Part shown: in pieces, positions 24,864-33,471 of the stretch
How the letters are laid out: the number at the start of each line of letters is the position of its first letter
How positions within the stretch are numbered: position 1 is the stretch's first letter
Origin: Halomonas sp. LBP4
GTDB lineage: Bacteria; Pseudomonadota; Gammaproteobacteria; Pseudomonadales; Halomonadaceae
Reading direction: 5' to 3'
Assembly (NCBI RefSeq): GCF_003202205.1
Contig: NZ_PDOG01000004.1
Coordinates: 214,641-278,640, forward strand
DNA length: 64,000 nucleotides
Position numbers and translations under genes: made by a program
Notes under the pieces: model-generated
What the model saw: only the letters and a program-made list of their open reading frames with translations
The model's database searches: none
Told to the model about the DNA's origin: nothing

Positions 24864-25457
24864 ATGCTGCTGCCGATGTCATCGCCGGTCACCCGCCTCG
24901 CTCGCCTGCTGCCCGCCCTGCTGCTCGCGCTGGGCCTGGCCGCCCCGGTCCAGGCCACCACCTTCAACACCGGCAACGTCGAGGCCCATGGTGCCTGGCA
25001 CTCGTTGACCCTGACGCTGGGCGAGGAGCGCCACTTCCGCGCCATGGAAGGGCAGAGCTACAGCGATTCCCTGCTCAGCGTCAACGTGACGCCGGGGGTC
25101 TGCGACCTTCCCTGGCTGGAGCTGCGGGTCGAACTCGACGAGCACCAGGCCGAGGACCGCACGGTCAACCGGGTACCCGCCGACCTGCGGGTCGACCACG
25201 AGACCATCCACAGCGGCCGGGCCGAGTTCGTCATCGAGCGCGGCGACAGCGGCTTCTACGTACACTTCTTCCTGGAGGAGCAGCCGCTGCTGCTCGAGGA
25301 GATGCGCAGCGGCGAGACCCTGCACCTGCGCCTGATGCGAGCCGAGGACGACCCCTGGTTCATGACCTTCGACCTCGACGGTGCCGACGCGGCGATTGAC
25401 CGGATGTTGCGCCGCTGCGAGGCTGCCTCCCCCAACGCGAAGGGACTCGACGGCTAG
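24864..25457 (+). CDS. Secreted hypothetical protein
   Basis: A 197-residue protein I do not recognise. A Sec signal peptide covers about residues 1-31 (LLPALLLALGLAAPVQA, cleavage near QATT). The mature part is beta-rich and acidic, with two conserved-looking cysteines (GVCDLPWLEL and RRCEAASP) that could form a disulfide. It may start at 24864 or 24876; neither has a strong ribosome binding site. It lies 83 bp after nosL and could be read through from the nos operon or use its own promoter. It ends 40 bp from the convergent GGDEF-EAL gene. Confidence 0.7.
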   Translation: MLLPMSSPVTRLARLLPALLLALGLAAPVQATTFNTGNVEAHGAWHSLTLTLGEERHFRAMEGQSYSDSLLSVNVTPGVCDLPWLELRVELDEHQAEDRTVNRVPADLRVDHETIHSGRAEFVIERGDSGFYVHFFLEEQPLLLEEMRSGETLHLRLMRAEDDPWFMTFDLDGADAAIDRMLRRCEAASPNAKGLDG

Positions 25458-25497
25458 CCCTGCCCGCCGTGACGGCGCCGGCTCCCCCAAGCATGGA

Positions 25498-27318
25498 CTA
25501 GGGCCGAGGGGCCTCAAGGCCAGCCACCGGCCGAGGGTGCGCCGTCAACGACAGCTCCTCGACGGAGACCGGACGGCCGAACAGGTAGCCCTGGAAGGCC
25601 CGGCAGCCCTGCGCGGCCAGCCAGTGCCGGTGGGCCTCGCTCTCCACCCCCTCGGCGATCACCTCGAGTTCCAGGCTGCGGGCCAGGGTGATGATGGTGG
25701 TGACGATGGTGGCATCGGTGGGGTCATCGAGCAGGTCGCGCACGAAGGACTGGTCGATCTTCAGCTGGTCCAGCGGCAGCCGCTTGAGGTAGGCCAGCGA
25801 CGAGTAGCCGGTGCCGAAGTCATCCAGGGCGAAGCCGATGCCCAGCGACTTGAGTCGCTGCATCTTGTACCGGGTGTCCTCGCTGTCTTCCAGGAAGAGG
25901 GTCTCGGTCAGCTCCAGCTTGAGTCGCTCGGGCCGCGCCCCGGTGGCGGCGAGGATCCGCTCGAGCCGGTCGACGAAGTCCGGCGCCCGGAACTGGTCGC
26001 GGCTGACGTTCACCGCCATGGTCAGGTGCTCGGTGGCCGGCGTCGCGGCCCACTTGGCGAGCTGCCGGCAGGCGGTCTCCAGCACCCAGAACCCCATCGG
26101 CACGATCAGGCCGTTCTCCTCGGCGACGGGAATGAACACCCCCGGCGACACCAGGCCCCGCTCGGGGTGCTCCCAGCGCAGCAGCGCCTCGACGCCGGTG
26201 ATCTGCCCCTCGCCATCGACCTGGACCTGATAGAAGAGCCGCAGCAGGCCATCGGCGAGGGCCTGTCGCAGGTCGGCCTCGAGGCTGGCCCGCTCCATCA
26301 CCCTGGCCTGCATGGCCGGGTCGAAGAAGCACAGGGCGTGTCGCCCCGCCGCCTTGGCCTGGTACATGGCCAGATCGGCCTGCTGGAGGATATCGTTCAC
26401 CGTGGCATGGCCGTCGGTGAACAAGGTGATGCCGATGCTGCCGCTCACCTGGCAGCGCATCTCGCCCAGCATGCAGGGCGCCACCAGGCTCGCCAGCAGC
26501 TTCTCGCCCACCCGCTCGGCCACCATGGCGGCCTCGTCGGCCTCCAGGCCCAGGTCGTGCAGCATCACCACGAACTCGTCGCCGCCCAGGCGGGCGATGG
26601 TGTCGGTCTCGCGGGTGATGGCGGTGAGTCGCTCGGCGATGATCAGCAGCAGCTCGTCGCCGCGATGATGCCCCAGGCTGTCGTTGATGGTCTTGAAGTT
26701 GTCCAGGTCGATGAACATCACCGCCCCGTACTCGCCGCTGCGCCGGCTATCCTTCAATGCCGACTCCAGCCGATCGACCAGCAACCGTCGATTGGGCAGG
26801 CTGGTCAGGGGATCATAGAAGGCCAGCTGATGGATCTCCTCCTCGGCGGCCTTGCGCTCGGTGATGTCGCTCAGGGTGGCCACGTAGTTGGTGACCCGCC
26901 CCTGCTCGTCCTTCACCGCGCTGATGGTCAGCCACTGGGGATGGATCTCGCCGTTGCGACGACGATTCCAGACCTCACCCTGCCAGCTCCCCTTGTCGCC
27001 GATGGCATGCCACATGCGCTGGTAGAAGAGGTCATCATGGCGTCCGGAGTTGAGGATACGCGGGCTGTGGCCGACGATCTCCTCGGCGGCGTAGCCGGTG
27101 ATCTGTCGGAAGGTCGCGTTGATCTGCAGGATCCGCCCCTCGGCATCGGTGATGAACATGCCCAGGTGGGTCTCGAAGGCCATGGCGGCAATGCGCAACT
27201 GGGCCTCCTGGCCCTGGCGGCGGGCCAGCTCCCGCTGCCGTTTGGCAATGGCCTGCCAGCGGGACCAGCGTCGCCGCCTAGCGCCCTGCCTCGATACCCC
27301 GCCATCCCGTGTCGTCAT
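25498..27318 (-). CDS. PAS-GGDEF-EAL cyclic di-GMP signalling protein
   Basis: A 606-residue cytosolic protein. A PAS domain at about residues 50-155 (MFITDAEGRILQINATFRQI, ISAVKDEQGRVTNYVATLSD) is followed by a diguanylate cyclase domain with intact RLGGDEF and by a phosphodiesterase domain with VEALLRW, NVSRDQF, DDFGTGYSSL and KIDQSFV. Both catalytic signatures look intact, so it may make or degrade c-di-GMP. The ATG at 27318 with GGGGG upstream is preferred to a GTG at 27354. A possible weak sigma-28 promoter lies upstream (27389-27416), which would tie it to motility. Confidence 0.9.
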   Translation of the reverse strand: MTTRDGGVSRQGARRRRWSRWQAIAKRQRELARRQGQEAQLRIAAMAFETHLGMFITDAEGRILQINATFRQITGYAAEEIVGHSPRILNSGRHDDLFYQRMWHAIGDKGSWQGEVWNRRRNGEIHPQWLTISAVKDEQGRVTNYVATLSDITERKAAEEEIHQLAFYDPLTSLPNRRLLVDRLESALKDSRRSGEYGAVMFIDLDNFKTINDSLGHHRGDELLLIIAERLTAITRETDTIARLGGDEFVVMLHDLGLEADEAAMVAERVGEKLLASLVAPCMLGEMRCQVSGSIGITLFTDGHATVNDILQQADLAMYQAKAAGRHALCFFDPAMQARVMERASLEADLRQALADGLLRLFYQVQVDGEGQITGVEALLRWEHPERGLVSPGVFIPVAEENGLIVPMGFWVLETACRQLAKWAATPATEHLTMAVNVSRDQFRAPDFVDRLERILAATGARPERLKLELTETLFLEDSEDTRYKMQRLKSLGIGFALDDFGTGYSSLAYLKRLPLDQLKIDQSFVRDLLDDPTDATIVTTIITLARSLELEVIAEGVESEAHRHWLAAQGCRAFQGYLFGRPVSVEELSLTAHPRPVAGLEAPRP

Positions 27319-27703
27319 TGCCGCACATGCCCCCGATTCGTGCTCGCCCTGCACGACGGGGCCCGGTGGCCCTCTGGTGCATCACGGCGTATCGGCCCGC
27401 CGGGCCGGAAACTCGAGCCTCCCTTCCTCGCGGATATCCCTCCATGGCAGGCCCCCATTATGCCAGCATGAGCGCCCATCACGAACGAGATTTCCTCCCC
27501 CGGGTACGACACACCGGCCAGGGTAGCGGTCAGACCCTTGCCGGTGCGGTGCTTCCCGGGTCCTGGAGCCTGATCATGGCGGGTCTCGCTTCGACTTGCA
27601 GTTATCATGGGAAGAGAGAAACACTGAGCGAAACCGAACCCCATATGGATAATATGAGATGTTGTTGATATAACGAACTCAATCCAAGTGTTGTGACGAT
27701 AGC
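27319..27703. other. Intergenic region between divergent genes
   Basis: No gene is supported in these 385 bases. The left part is GC-rich and contains the possible sigma-28 promoter of the GGDEF-EAL gene. The right part (about 27590-27700) becomes AT-rich, with ATATGGATAATATGAGATG-type sequence likely to hold the promoter of the phosphatase gene at 27704. Confidence 0.5.
27389..27416 (-). promoter_or_regulatory. Possible weak sigma-28 promoter
   Basis: Minus strand: TCGAGTTT (27416-27409), 12-bp spacer, GCCGATAC (27396-27389). The -10 is good, but the -35 and the spacing (11 is usual) are imperfect. Confidence 0.3.
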
Positions 27704-28309
27704 ATGCCAACCGATTTCCTCAACGCTCGCGGGGCCTGGCGCAACCGCTACCTGCTGATGCGCCACGGCCATAGTCGGGCCAACGAGCAGGGCCTGATCA
27801 TCAGCGACCCACGCCACGGCCTGGCCGACTACGGTCTCTCTGCCGAGGGCGAGGCGCAGCTCGCCCGGCTCGTCGACGACTGGGCCTGGCCCGCCCCCAC
27901 CCTCGTCCTCCACTCGGACTTCCTGCGCACCACCCAGACCGCTGGCCGGGTGGCCGAGCATTTCGGCCTCTCGCCCAGCCCCGAGCCGCGCCTGCGCGAG
28001 CGCCACTTCGGCGAGTTCGAGTCCCGTTCCGCCGACCGCTACCTTGAGGTCTGGGCGCTGGACGAGCGGGACCCGGCCCACCGGACCCATGGCGTCGAGC
28101 CGGTGGCCACGGTGGCCGCGCGGATGCAGGCGGTGATCGAGGAGCTGGAGCGTACCGTCACCGGCATGACGATCCTGCTGGTGAGCCACGGCGATCCGTT
28201 GCAGATCCTGCTCACCGCCCTGGAGGGACGACCGTTGAACCGGCACCGGGACCGCCCGCCGTTGCTGCCGGCGAGCATCACCCCGCTGGGCGACGCCCCC
28301 GTGGCATAA
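27704..28309 (+). CDS. Histidine phosphatase family protein
   Basis: A 201-residue member of the phosphoglycerate mutase-like branch. The catalytic histidine motif is LLMRHGHSRANEQG near residue 20, with the second histidine in LLVSHGDPLQ and the acidic residue in RERHFGEFES. The substrate cannot be inferred. No clear ribosome binding site precedes the ATG at 27704, but the next in-frame ATG would cut into the catalytic strand. It is followed 37 bp later by a small membrane protein gene. Confidence 0.85.
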   Translation: MPTDFLNARGAWRNRYLLMRHGHSRANEQGLIISDPRHGLADYGLSAEGEAQLARLVDDWAWPAPTLVLHSDFLRTTQTAGRVAEHFGLSPSPEPRLRERHFGEFESRSADRYLEVWALDERDPAHRTHGVEPVATVAARMQAVIEELERTVTGMTILLVSHGDPLQILLTALEGRPLNRHRDRPPLLPASITPLGDAPVA

Positions 28310-28346
28310 TGGGCACCCAGCTTCCATCGGCGCCGGGAGAGCGATC

Positions 28347-28712
28347 GTGACGGTACTGCTGTTTCGGCTGAACAACGTGCCCGACGAGGAGGCCGAGGAG
28401 GTACGCCGGCTGCTCGACGAACACGGCTTCGATACCTACGAGACCCGCGCCGGCTTCTGGGGACTGGGGGTCGCGGCGATCTGGCTGCGCGACGAAGCCC
28501 AGCGGGAGGCGGCCCGCGAGGTGATCGACCGCTACCAGCAGGCGCTGGGGGAACGGATGCGGCGCGAGCACCACGAGCTCGACGCCCGCGGCCAGGCCCC
28601 CACCCTGTGGCGCCGCCTGCTGCACCACCCCTTCCGGGTGCTGCTGCTCACCGCCGCGGCCCTGGGCATCCTGGCCCTTTCCCTGCTTCCCTTCCTGGGG
28701 CTGATCGACTGA
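28347..28712 (+). CDS. Small membrane-anchored protein (resembles DUF6164)
   Basis: A 121-residue protein. The N-terminal soluble part (LLFRLNNVPDEEAEEVRRLL, FDTYETRAGFWGLGVAAIWL) resembles the ferredoxin-fold family that I recall as DUF6164. The C-terminal hydrophobic helix (FRVLLLTAAALGILALSLLP) would anchor it in the inner membrane. It starts at GTG 28347 with GGGAG upstream. The function is unknown. Confidence 0.75.
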   Translation: MTVLLFRLNNVPDEEAEEVRRLLDEHGFDTYETRAGFWGLGVAAIWLRDEAQREAAREVIDRYQQALGERMRREHHELDARGQAPTLWRRLLHHPFRVLLLTAAALGILALSLLPFLGLID

Positions 28713-28768
28713 CCCGCCCTGTCCCCAGCCCGGGCAGAGCGGCTCATGCTCTCTCCTCGTCTCTGTCA

Positions 28769-29473
28769 TCAGCCCTGCTTGAGTAGCAGCTCCACCCGTC
28801 GGTTGGCGGCCCGCCCCTCGGCACTGGCGTTGCTTTCGAGCGGCCGGGTGTCGGCATAGCCGATGGCCCGCAGCCGCGCCGGCGGCACCCCCTGTTCGGC
28901 AAGGTAACGCAATACGGCGATGGCCCGCCCGGTGGAGAGCTCCCAGTTCGAGGGGAAGCGTGCCGTGGTGATGGGAATAGCGTCGGTATGCCCCTCCACC
29001 GAGACCTGGCCATCGAAGTCGGCCAGGGTGGCGACCAGGCCCCGCAGGATCTCGCGGCCGCCGGTGGTGAGTTCCGCCTGGCCACTGGAGAACAGCAGGT
29101 TGTCGTCGATGCGCAGGGTGACGCCCCGATTCCCCTCGGCGACGCTGACCCCCTCGATCTCGAGGCCACGGAAACGCGGCTTGAGGCCCTCGTGGCGCGG
29201 CTTGAGCCCCGATGCCGTCGACCCCGACATCGCCCCCGGGCCGCCGGCCAGCGCGAGGGCGGCCGACTCGGCCCGCGGCGACACCTGTCGCCTCGCCTCG
29301 CCGCCGTGCTCGCTGCCGGTGACCCTCAGGCCGTTGCCGGCCAGCGACAGCAGCAGCACGAACAGCGTGATCAGCAGGGTGAGCACGTCGAGGTAGCTCA
29401 CCAGCCAGCCTTCGCCATCGTCGCCGCCCGACGCCTCCGGCAGCAGCGACTCCCGGGCGTGCCGGTCAAGCAT
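28769..29473 (-). CDS. Second MotB-like stator protein (OmpA domain)
   Basis: A 234-residue stator subunit, distinct from the motB at 52 kb. One transmembrane helix carries the proton/sodium-binding aspartate Asp29 (GWLVSYLDVLTLLITLFVLL). A linker follows, then a peptidoglycan-binding OmpA domain with VEGHTDAIPI, SNWELSTGRAIAVLRYL and NRRVELLL. The ATG at 29473 overlaps the stop of the motA-like gene by 8 bases. It lacks the N-terminal cytosolic tail of the other MotB. It could drive swimming under other ionic or viscosity conditions. Confidence 0.88.
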   Translation of the reverse strand: MLDRHARESLLPEASGGDDGEGWLVSYLDVLTLLITLFVLLLSLAGNGLRVTGSEHGGEARRQVSPRAESAALALAGGPGAMSGSTASGLKPRHEGLKPRFRGLEIEGVSVAEGNRGVTLRIDDNLLFSSGQAELTTGGREILRGLVATLADFDGQVSVEGHTDAIPITTARFPSNWELSTGRAIAVLRYLAEQGVPPARLRAIGYADTRPLESNASAEGRAANRRVELLLKQG

Positions 29474-30281
29474 GTTGGCCGGCCTCGCCGCCGCCCGGCC
29501 GCGGCCTGCCGGGCTCGCGGATCTCGTCATGGTAGTTGGCCACGAAGGAGTTGAGGGTTTCCTCGATGAAGGAGGGCAGGCGGCGCTTGGTGATCAGCGA
29601 GATCCCCTCCAGCACCATGTTCATGGCGATCAGCCGCTCCTCGGTGCGTCGCTCGAGCTTCACCGCGATGGGCTTGAACACCAGGTTGGCGAGCAGGATG
29701 CCGTAGAAGGTGGTCAGCAGGGCCACCGCCATGCGCGGGCCGATCACGTGCAGGTCCCCGGCCTCCATCACCTCGAGCATGTTGACCAGCCCCACCAGGG
29801 TACCGATCATGCCGAACGCCGGGGCATAGGTGGCCATGGTGCGGAAGATCTGTGCCTCGGCCTGCTCCCGGGCCTTGAGCCGGGCGATGCGCCAGCGCAG
29901 CAGGTCGAAGATCTCCTGCTCCCGGGTATTGGCGATCACCAGTTGGATACCGGTACGCAGGAAGGGGTTGCGGGTGTGCTCCAGGGCCTCCTCCACGGCA
30001 CGCACGTCGCCCTTGAACCACAGCCGCGACATGTCCACCAGCTCCTTGATGTCGTCGCGGGTATAGGTATTCTCGCGGCGGAACACCAGCCCCACCAGGC
30101 GGACCACCCGCACCACCTCCTTGAGCGGATAGCTGATGAAGGTGGCGGCCATGGTGCCGGCCAGCACGATGGCCAGGCCGGGGAGGTTGAGGAAGCTCTG
30201 GGGCGACTCGGCGGTGAAGAGCAGGACGCTGGCCAGCAGCACGCAGCTGACGAAGATACCGATGAGCGTCGACGGGTTCAT
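29466..30281 (-). CDS. Second MotA-like stator protein
   Basis: A 271-residue membrane protein of the MotA/PomA family with four hydrophobic helices (STLIGIFVSCVLLASVLLF; GLAIVLAGTMAATFISYP; FGMIGTLVGLVNML; MAVALLTTFYGILLANLVF). The cytosolic loop contains charged residues suited to rotor contact. The start ATG at 30281 follows AAGGAG. It is translationally coupled to the MotB-like gene and transcribed from a sigma-28 promoter (30319-30345), so it belongs to the flagellar regulon. The sequence reads more like PomA than the MotA at 53 kb; sodium use is possible but not shown. Confidence 0.88.
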   Translation of the reverse strand: MNPSTLIGIFVSCVLLASVLLFTAESPQSFLNLPGLAIVLAGTMAATFISYPLKEVVRVVRLVGLVFRRENTYTRDDIKELVDMSRLWFKGDVRAVEEALEHTRNPFLRTGIQLVIANTREQEIFDLLRWRIARLKAREQAEAQIFRTMATYAPAFGMIGTLVGLVNMLEVMEAGDLHVIGPRMAVALLTTFYGILLANLVFKPIAVKLERRTEERLIAMNMVLEGISLITKRRLPSFIEETLNSFVANYHDEIREPGRPRPGGGEAGQHA

Positions 30282-30318
30282 GCGCGGCTCCTTGCCGGTA
30301 AGGGGAGGCTTGATAGGG

Positions 30319-30345
30319 ATATCGGCCGCCACGGGCCGGGCTTTA
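30319..30345 (-). promoter_or_regulatory. Sigma-28 promoter of the second stator operon
   Basis: Minus strand: TAAAGCCC (30345-30338), 11-bp spacer, GCCGATAT (30326-30319). It is close to the TAAAGTTT-N11-GCCGATAA consensus. It lies about 40 bp before the motA-like start. Confidence 0.75.
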
Positions 30346-30475
30346 GTCGGGGCGCCCGACCGCGGACAAGCGACGGGGCGCAATGATACTCTTTGTTACA
30401 TCGCCTGCCGGTCACCGGGCCAGCCCCACCACGATCACGACACACGGCAGGCATCATGTCGCAGGGAGCCATACC

Positions 30476-31675
30476 ATGTCAGGACAGAGGGAAGCCGACG
30501 CCTTCGCCATCGCGCTGCAGCCCATCCACGACGCCGATTACCGCCATGTCGCCGACCGCCTGCTCTACCGCCATCACGGCGAGGGCCTCGACGACCCGGT
30601 CGCCGCCACCGCCCGGGCCCTGGCCACCGCCATCTACGAGCTGGATGAGGGCAAGCGGCTCGGCCCCCGGGAGCTGATCATCGACCTGCCCGCCGAGTGG
30701 CTGGAGCGCGCCGACCTGCTGCCCTCGCCGGCCCGGCAGGTGATCATCGGCCTGCCGCGCGCCCTGTTCCTGACGCCCGCGCTGGTGGGCACCCTCGAGC
30801 AGCTACGCGAGCGCGGCTATCGGCTGCTGATGCCCGCCTCCAGCCTGCAGGGCGACGGTCGGGCGTTCGCCCCGCTGGTCGACCTGATCCGCCTGCGTCG
30901 CCCCGACGAGCTCGACGGCGACCAGTTGCGTGCCCATCGCCAGCGCGGCGCCCGGCTGCTGGCCGAGGAGATCCGCGATCCCGAGCGGCTCGAGCACTTC
31001 CGCGCCCTCGACTGCCACTACTTCGACGGCCGCTACCTGGCCGAGCCGGCCTTCTACGCCGCCCGGCCCCGCGGCCGTCACGGCAACCGCGCGGCCCAGC
31101 TGCGCCTGGTCAACGAGCTCTACCGCGAGGATGCCGACCTGCACCGCCTCTTCGAACTGCTGATCCAGATGCCCCACCTCCATGTGGCGATCCTGCGCCG
31201 GGCCAACTCCAGCCAGTTCGGCCAGGGCGCACGGCAGAGCGATCTCAAGCGGGCCATGCAGGTCATCGGCCTCAACGAGCTGCGCCGGCTGGTGATGACG
31301 CTGTCGCTGGCCAGCGATCTGCCATCGTCGAAGCTCAAGGTGCGCATGGCACTGATCCGCGCCTTCATGTGCCGCAACCTGGCCACGCCCTTCAGCAACA
31401 TCGATCCCGAGAACGCCTTCGCCACCGGGCTCTTCTCGATGATGGGCCCGCTGCTCGACGAGGCCCAGGACGCCCTGCTCGCGGAGCTGCCGCTGCCCGC
31501 CGCCGTCGCCCGGGCCCTGACCGACCGCGAGGGCCACCTCGGCGCCCTGCTGACCCTCTGCGAGGAGCACGAGCACCAGGTCGCCGACGGCGGCGCCACG
31601 GCCAGCACCGACCGGCTGCAGCAGTGCTACCTGGATGCCCTCGACCAGACCGATGCGCTGATGAGCCGCCTCTGA
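30476..31675 (+). CDS. EAL-like/HDOD signalling protein (YuxH-type)
   Basis: A 399-residue protein. The first half resembles a degenerate EAL domain of the YuxH type (FAIALQPIHDADYRHVADRL then LLYRHH) without an EAL catalytic motif. The second half is an HDOD domain (LFELLIQMPHLHVAILRRAN, MQVIGLNELRRLVMTLSLAS). Such proteins are regulatory rather than catalytic. The ATG at 30476 follows AGGGAG. It is convergent with fliA, from which it is separated by a hairpin. Confidence 0.8.
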   Translation: MSGQREADAFAIALQPIHDADYRHVADRLLYRHHGEGLDDPVAATARALATAIYELDEGKRLGPRELIIDLPAEWLERADLLPSPARQVIIGLPRALFLTPALVGTLEQLRERGYRLLMPASSLQGDGRAFAPLVDLIRLRRPDELDGDQLRAHRQRGARLLAEEIRDPERLEHFRALDCHYFDGRYLAEPAFYAARPRGRHGNRAAQLRLVNELYREDADLHRLFELLIQMPHLHVAILRRANSSQFGQGARQSDLKRAMQVIGLNELRRLVMTLSLASDLPSSKLKVRMALIRAFMCRNLATPFSNIDPENAFATGLFSMMGPLLDEAQDALLAELPLPAAVARALTDREGHLGALLTLCEEHEHQVADGGATASTDRLQQCYLDALDQTDALMSRL

Positions 31676-31696
31676 AGAGCTCGTTTGAGCTCGTTT

Positions 31697-31734
31697 GGGG
31701 TCAGACCCCAAAGGGAATTTAAGGGTCTGACCCC
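31697..31734. terminator. Inverted repeat between convergent genes (probable bidirectional terminator)
   Basis: GGGGTCAGACCC (31697-31708) and GGGTCTGACCCC (31723-31734) are exact reverse complements separated by 14 AT-rich bases. Each arm is itself nearly palindromic (GGGTC-GACCC). The repeat lies between the ends of the EAL-HDOD gene and fliA. Confidence 0.6.
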
Positions 31735-31744
31735 ATAGGGCCCC

Positions 31745-32443
31745 TCAATCGTCGCGCAGCCGCGCCCGCAGCCGGCTCACCGCCTGGCCGTGGAGCTGGC
31801 AGACCCGCGACTCGGTCACCCCCAGCACGGCGCCGATCTCCTTGAGGTTGAGCTCCTCCTGGTAGTAGAGCGCCATCAGCAGCTTCTCCCGCTCGGGCAG
31901 CGCCTCGATCGCCTCGACCAGGCGTCGCCGCTGCTCGCCGTCGACCAGGGCGGTGAAGGGCGACGCCAGCGGGTCGGGGCCGCGCGGTTCCGCCCCCTCC
32001 GCCACCAGCGCCTCGAAGGGCAGCAGCTGGCCGTTGTTGGTATCGCTGAGCAGCTGGCGGTAGTCGGCCAGGTCCATCTCCAGCTCGGCGGCGATCTCGT
32101 GCTCCTCGGCCGGCCGCCCCAGGCGCTGCTCGAGGCGCCGCACCGCCTCGTCCACCGCCCGGGCGTTGCGCCGCACGCTGCGCGGCAGCCAGTCGCGACT
32201 GCGCAGCTCGTCGAGCATGGCACCCCGGATGCGCTGGCTGGCGAAGGTCGCGAAGCTTGCCCCCTGGCTGGCGTCGAAGCGCCCCATGGCCTCCAGCAGG
32301 CCCATGGTGCCGGCCTGGATCAGGTCATCCAGCTCGATGCTCGCCGGCAGCCTGACCTGCAGCGCCAGCGCCTGACGCCGCACCTGCGGCAGGTACTGCG
32401 TCAGCAGCTCGTGCTGGTCGATCTTGCCCTTTGCGGTATACAT
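31745..32443 (-). CDS. fliA: Flagellar sigma factor 28 (FliA)
   Basis: A 232-residue RNA polymerase sigma factor for late flagellar and chemotaxis promoters. Region 2 is clear (ASIELDDLIQAGTMGLLEAM, FATFASQRIRGAMLDELRSR, DWLPRSVRR), then region 3 and region 4 with the terminal helix-turn-helix (LNLKEIGAVLGVTESRVCQL). Five promoters in this window match its recognition sequence well. It is the last gene of the flhBAF cluster, 57 bp after flhE. Confidence 0.96.
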   Translation of the reverse strand: MYTAKGKIDQHELLTQYLPQVRRQALALQVRLPASIELDDLIQAGTMGLLEAMGRFDASQGASFATFASQRIRGAMLDELRSRDWLPRSVRRNARAVDEAVRRLEQRLGRPAEEHEIAAELEMDLADYRQLLSDTNNGQLLPFEALVAEGAEPRGPDPLASPFTALVDGEQRRRLVEAIEALPEREKLLMALYYQEELNLKEIGAVLGVTESRVCQLHGQAVSRLRARLRDD

Positions 32444-32500
32444 CCCCTTCGACTGCCCCCGTCAGGACCTTCCCTCAGCGATAGTTCTTAACGATGGTGC

Positions 32501-32926
32501 TCAGCGATAGTTGACGATCACCTGCAGCCCCTGCACCGCCACCGCCTGTCGCTGGACCGGCGCCAGGGCGAAGCGGAAGTGCAGCGGCGCGTCTGCCGGC
32601 AGCCCGGCCAGGGCACGGCTGCGGCCCTGCGCCGCCCCCAGCGCCATGCACCCCTCGGCGTGACAGAGCCTGGCCTGCACCGATGCGCCGGGCGGCAGCC
32701 GGAACCGCCAGCCGACGCTGTCGATCGTCCCGCCCGACACCGCCGCCGGCGGTGGCAGCGTCGCCGACGCCACCTCGCGTTCGACCAGCGCCACCCGCAC
32801 CCCCGGCGCCGTGGCCACCCAGCTACCGGCGGCGAGCGCCGGCCCGACGGTCAGCGCCATGACCAGTGCCAATGCCGGACCGAGCGCCACCCCCAGGCTG
32901 GCCAGTTTCCCCCCCGCGCCGCTCAT
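32501..32926 (-). CDS. flhE: Flagellar protein FlhE
   Basis: A 141-residue exported protein. Its signal peptide is at about residues 8-33 (LASLGVALGPALALVMALTV, then GPALAAG), followed by GSWVATAPGVRVALVERE and a C-terminal region with two cysteines (ARLCHAEGCMAL). Its order after the flhBA export genes, size and SW---PG-RV motif match FlhE, a periplasmic protein linked to proton leakage control of the flagellar exporter. The ATG at 32926 overlaps the preceding stop (ATGA). Confidence 0.75.
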   Translation of the reverse strand: MSGAGGKLASLGVALGPALALVMALTVGPALAAGSWVATAPGVRVALVEREVASATLPPPAAVSGGTIDSVGWRFRLPPGASVQARLCHAEGCMALGAAQGRSRALAGLPADAPLHFRFALAPVQRQAVAVQGLQVIVNYR

Positions 32927-33471
32927 GCCAGCACCACCAACTCGATGCCCAGATAGGCCGCGGCGGCCTGCTGCAGGTTGTCGAGCAGCCCATGGCGCGA
33001 GATGCCGGGCGGATGCACCGCCAGCAGACGCCGCGGACCGGGGCGCTCGGCGAGCCGAATCAGCACCCGCCAGGCACGGCGGAAGGCTTCGGCGTCGCCC
33101 TCCACCCACAGCGCCCAGCGCGGTTGCTGGGCGGCCAGCAGCGCCAGGTGGGGGCTCGTGACCCCGACGGGCACCACCTGCCAGGCCGCCGGGTCCCCCA
33201 CCCAGCGACGCCCCTGGGCGGCCCAGTAGTCGATCAGGGCGCCGACCCGCCTGGCCTGCCGCGGGGAGCCGTCGGGCAAGCCCACCACCATCAGGGTGAC
33301 CGGCGACGAAGCCCGCGTGACGGCCGGCGAGGGCGGCCGAGCGATCGGTGCTGACGGCCCGGCCACCGCCAGCTCGCACAACATCTCGGCCACGTGCCGC
33401 GGGCAGCCCGCCTCGTTCGGTGGCGCGCTGGACGCCCACTGCCGCAAGCCGTCGGCCTGATCGGCACTCAT
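32923..33471 (-). CDS. Hypothetical protein in the flhF-flhE interval
   Basis: A 182-residue protein I cannot assign. It follows flhF with an ATGA overlap and precedes flhE the same way, so it is made with the flagellar export/placement proteins. The middle reads like an alpha/beta fold (VTLMVVGLPDGSPRQARRVG, WVGDPAAWQVVPVGV, RWALWVEGDAEAFRRAW, RRLLAVHPPGIS). In other bacteria this place holds FlhG, but no P-loop (KGGxGK) is present. It could be a highly diverged FlhG-like or FlhF-modulating protein. Confidence 0.7.
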   Translation of the reverse strand: MSADQADGLRQWASSAPPNEAGCPRHVAEMLCELAVAGPSAPIARPPSPAVTRASSPVTLMVVGLPDGSPRQARRVGALIDYWAAQGRRWVGDPAAWQVVPVGVTSPHLALLAAQQPRWALWVEGDAEAFRRAWRVLIRLAERPGPRRLLAVHPPGISRHGLLDNLQQAAAAYLGIELVVLA

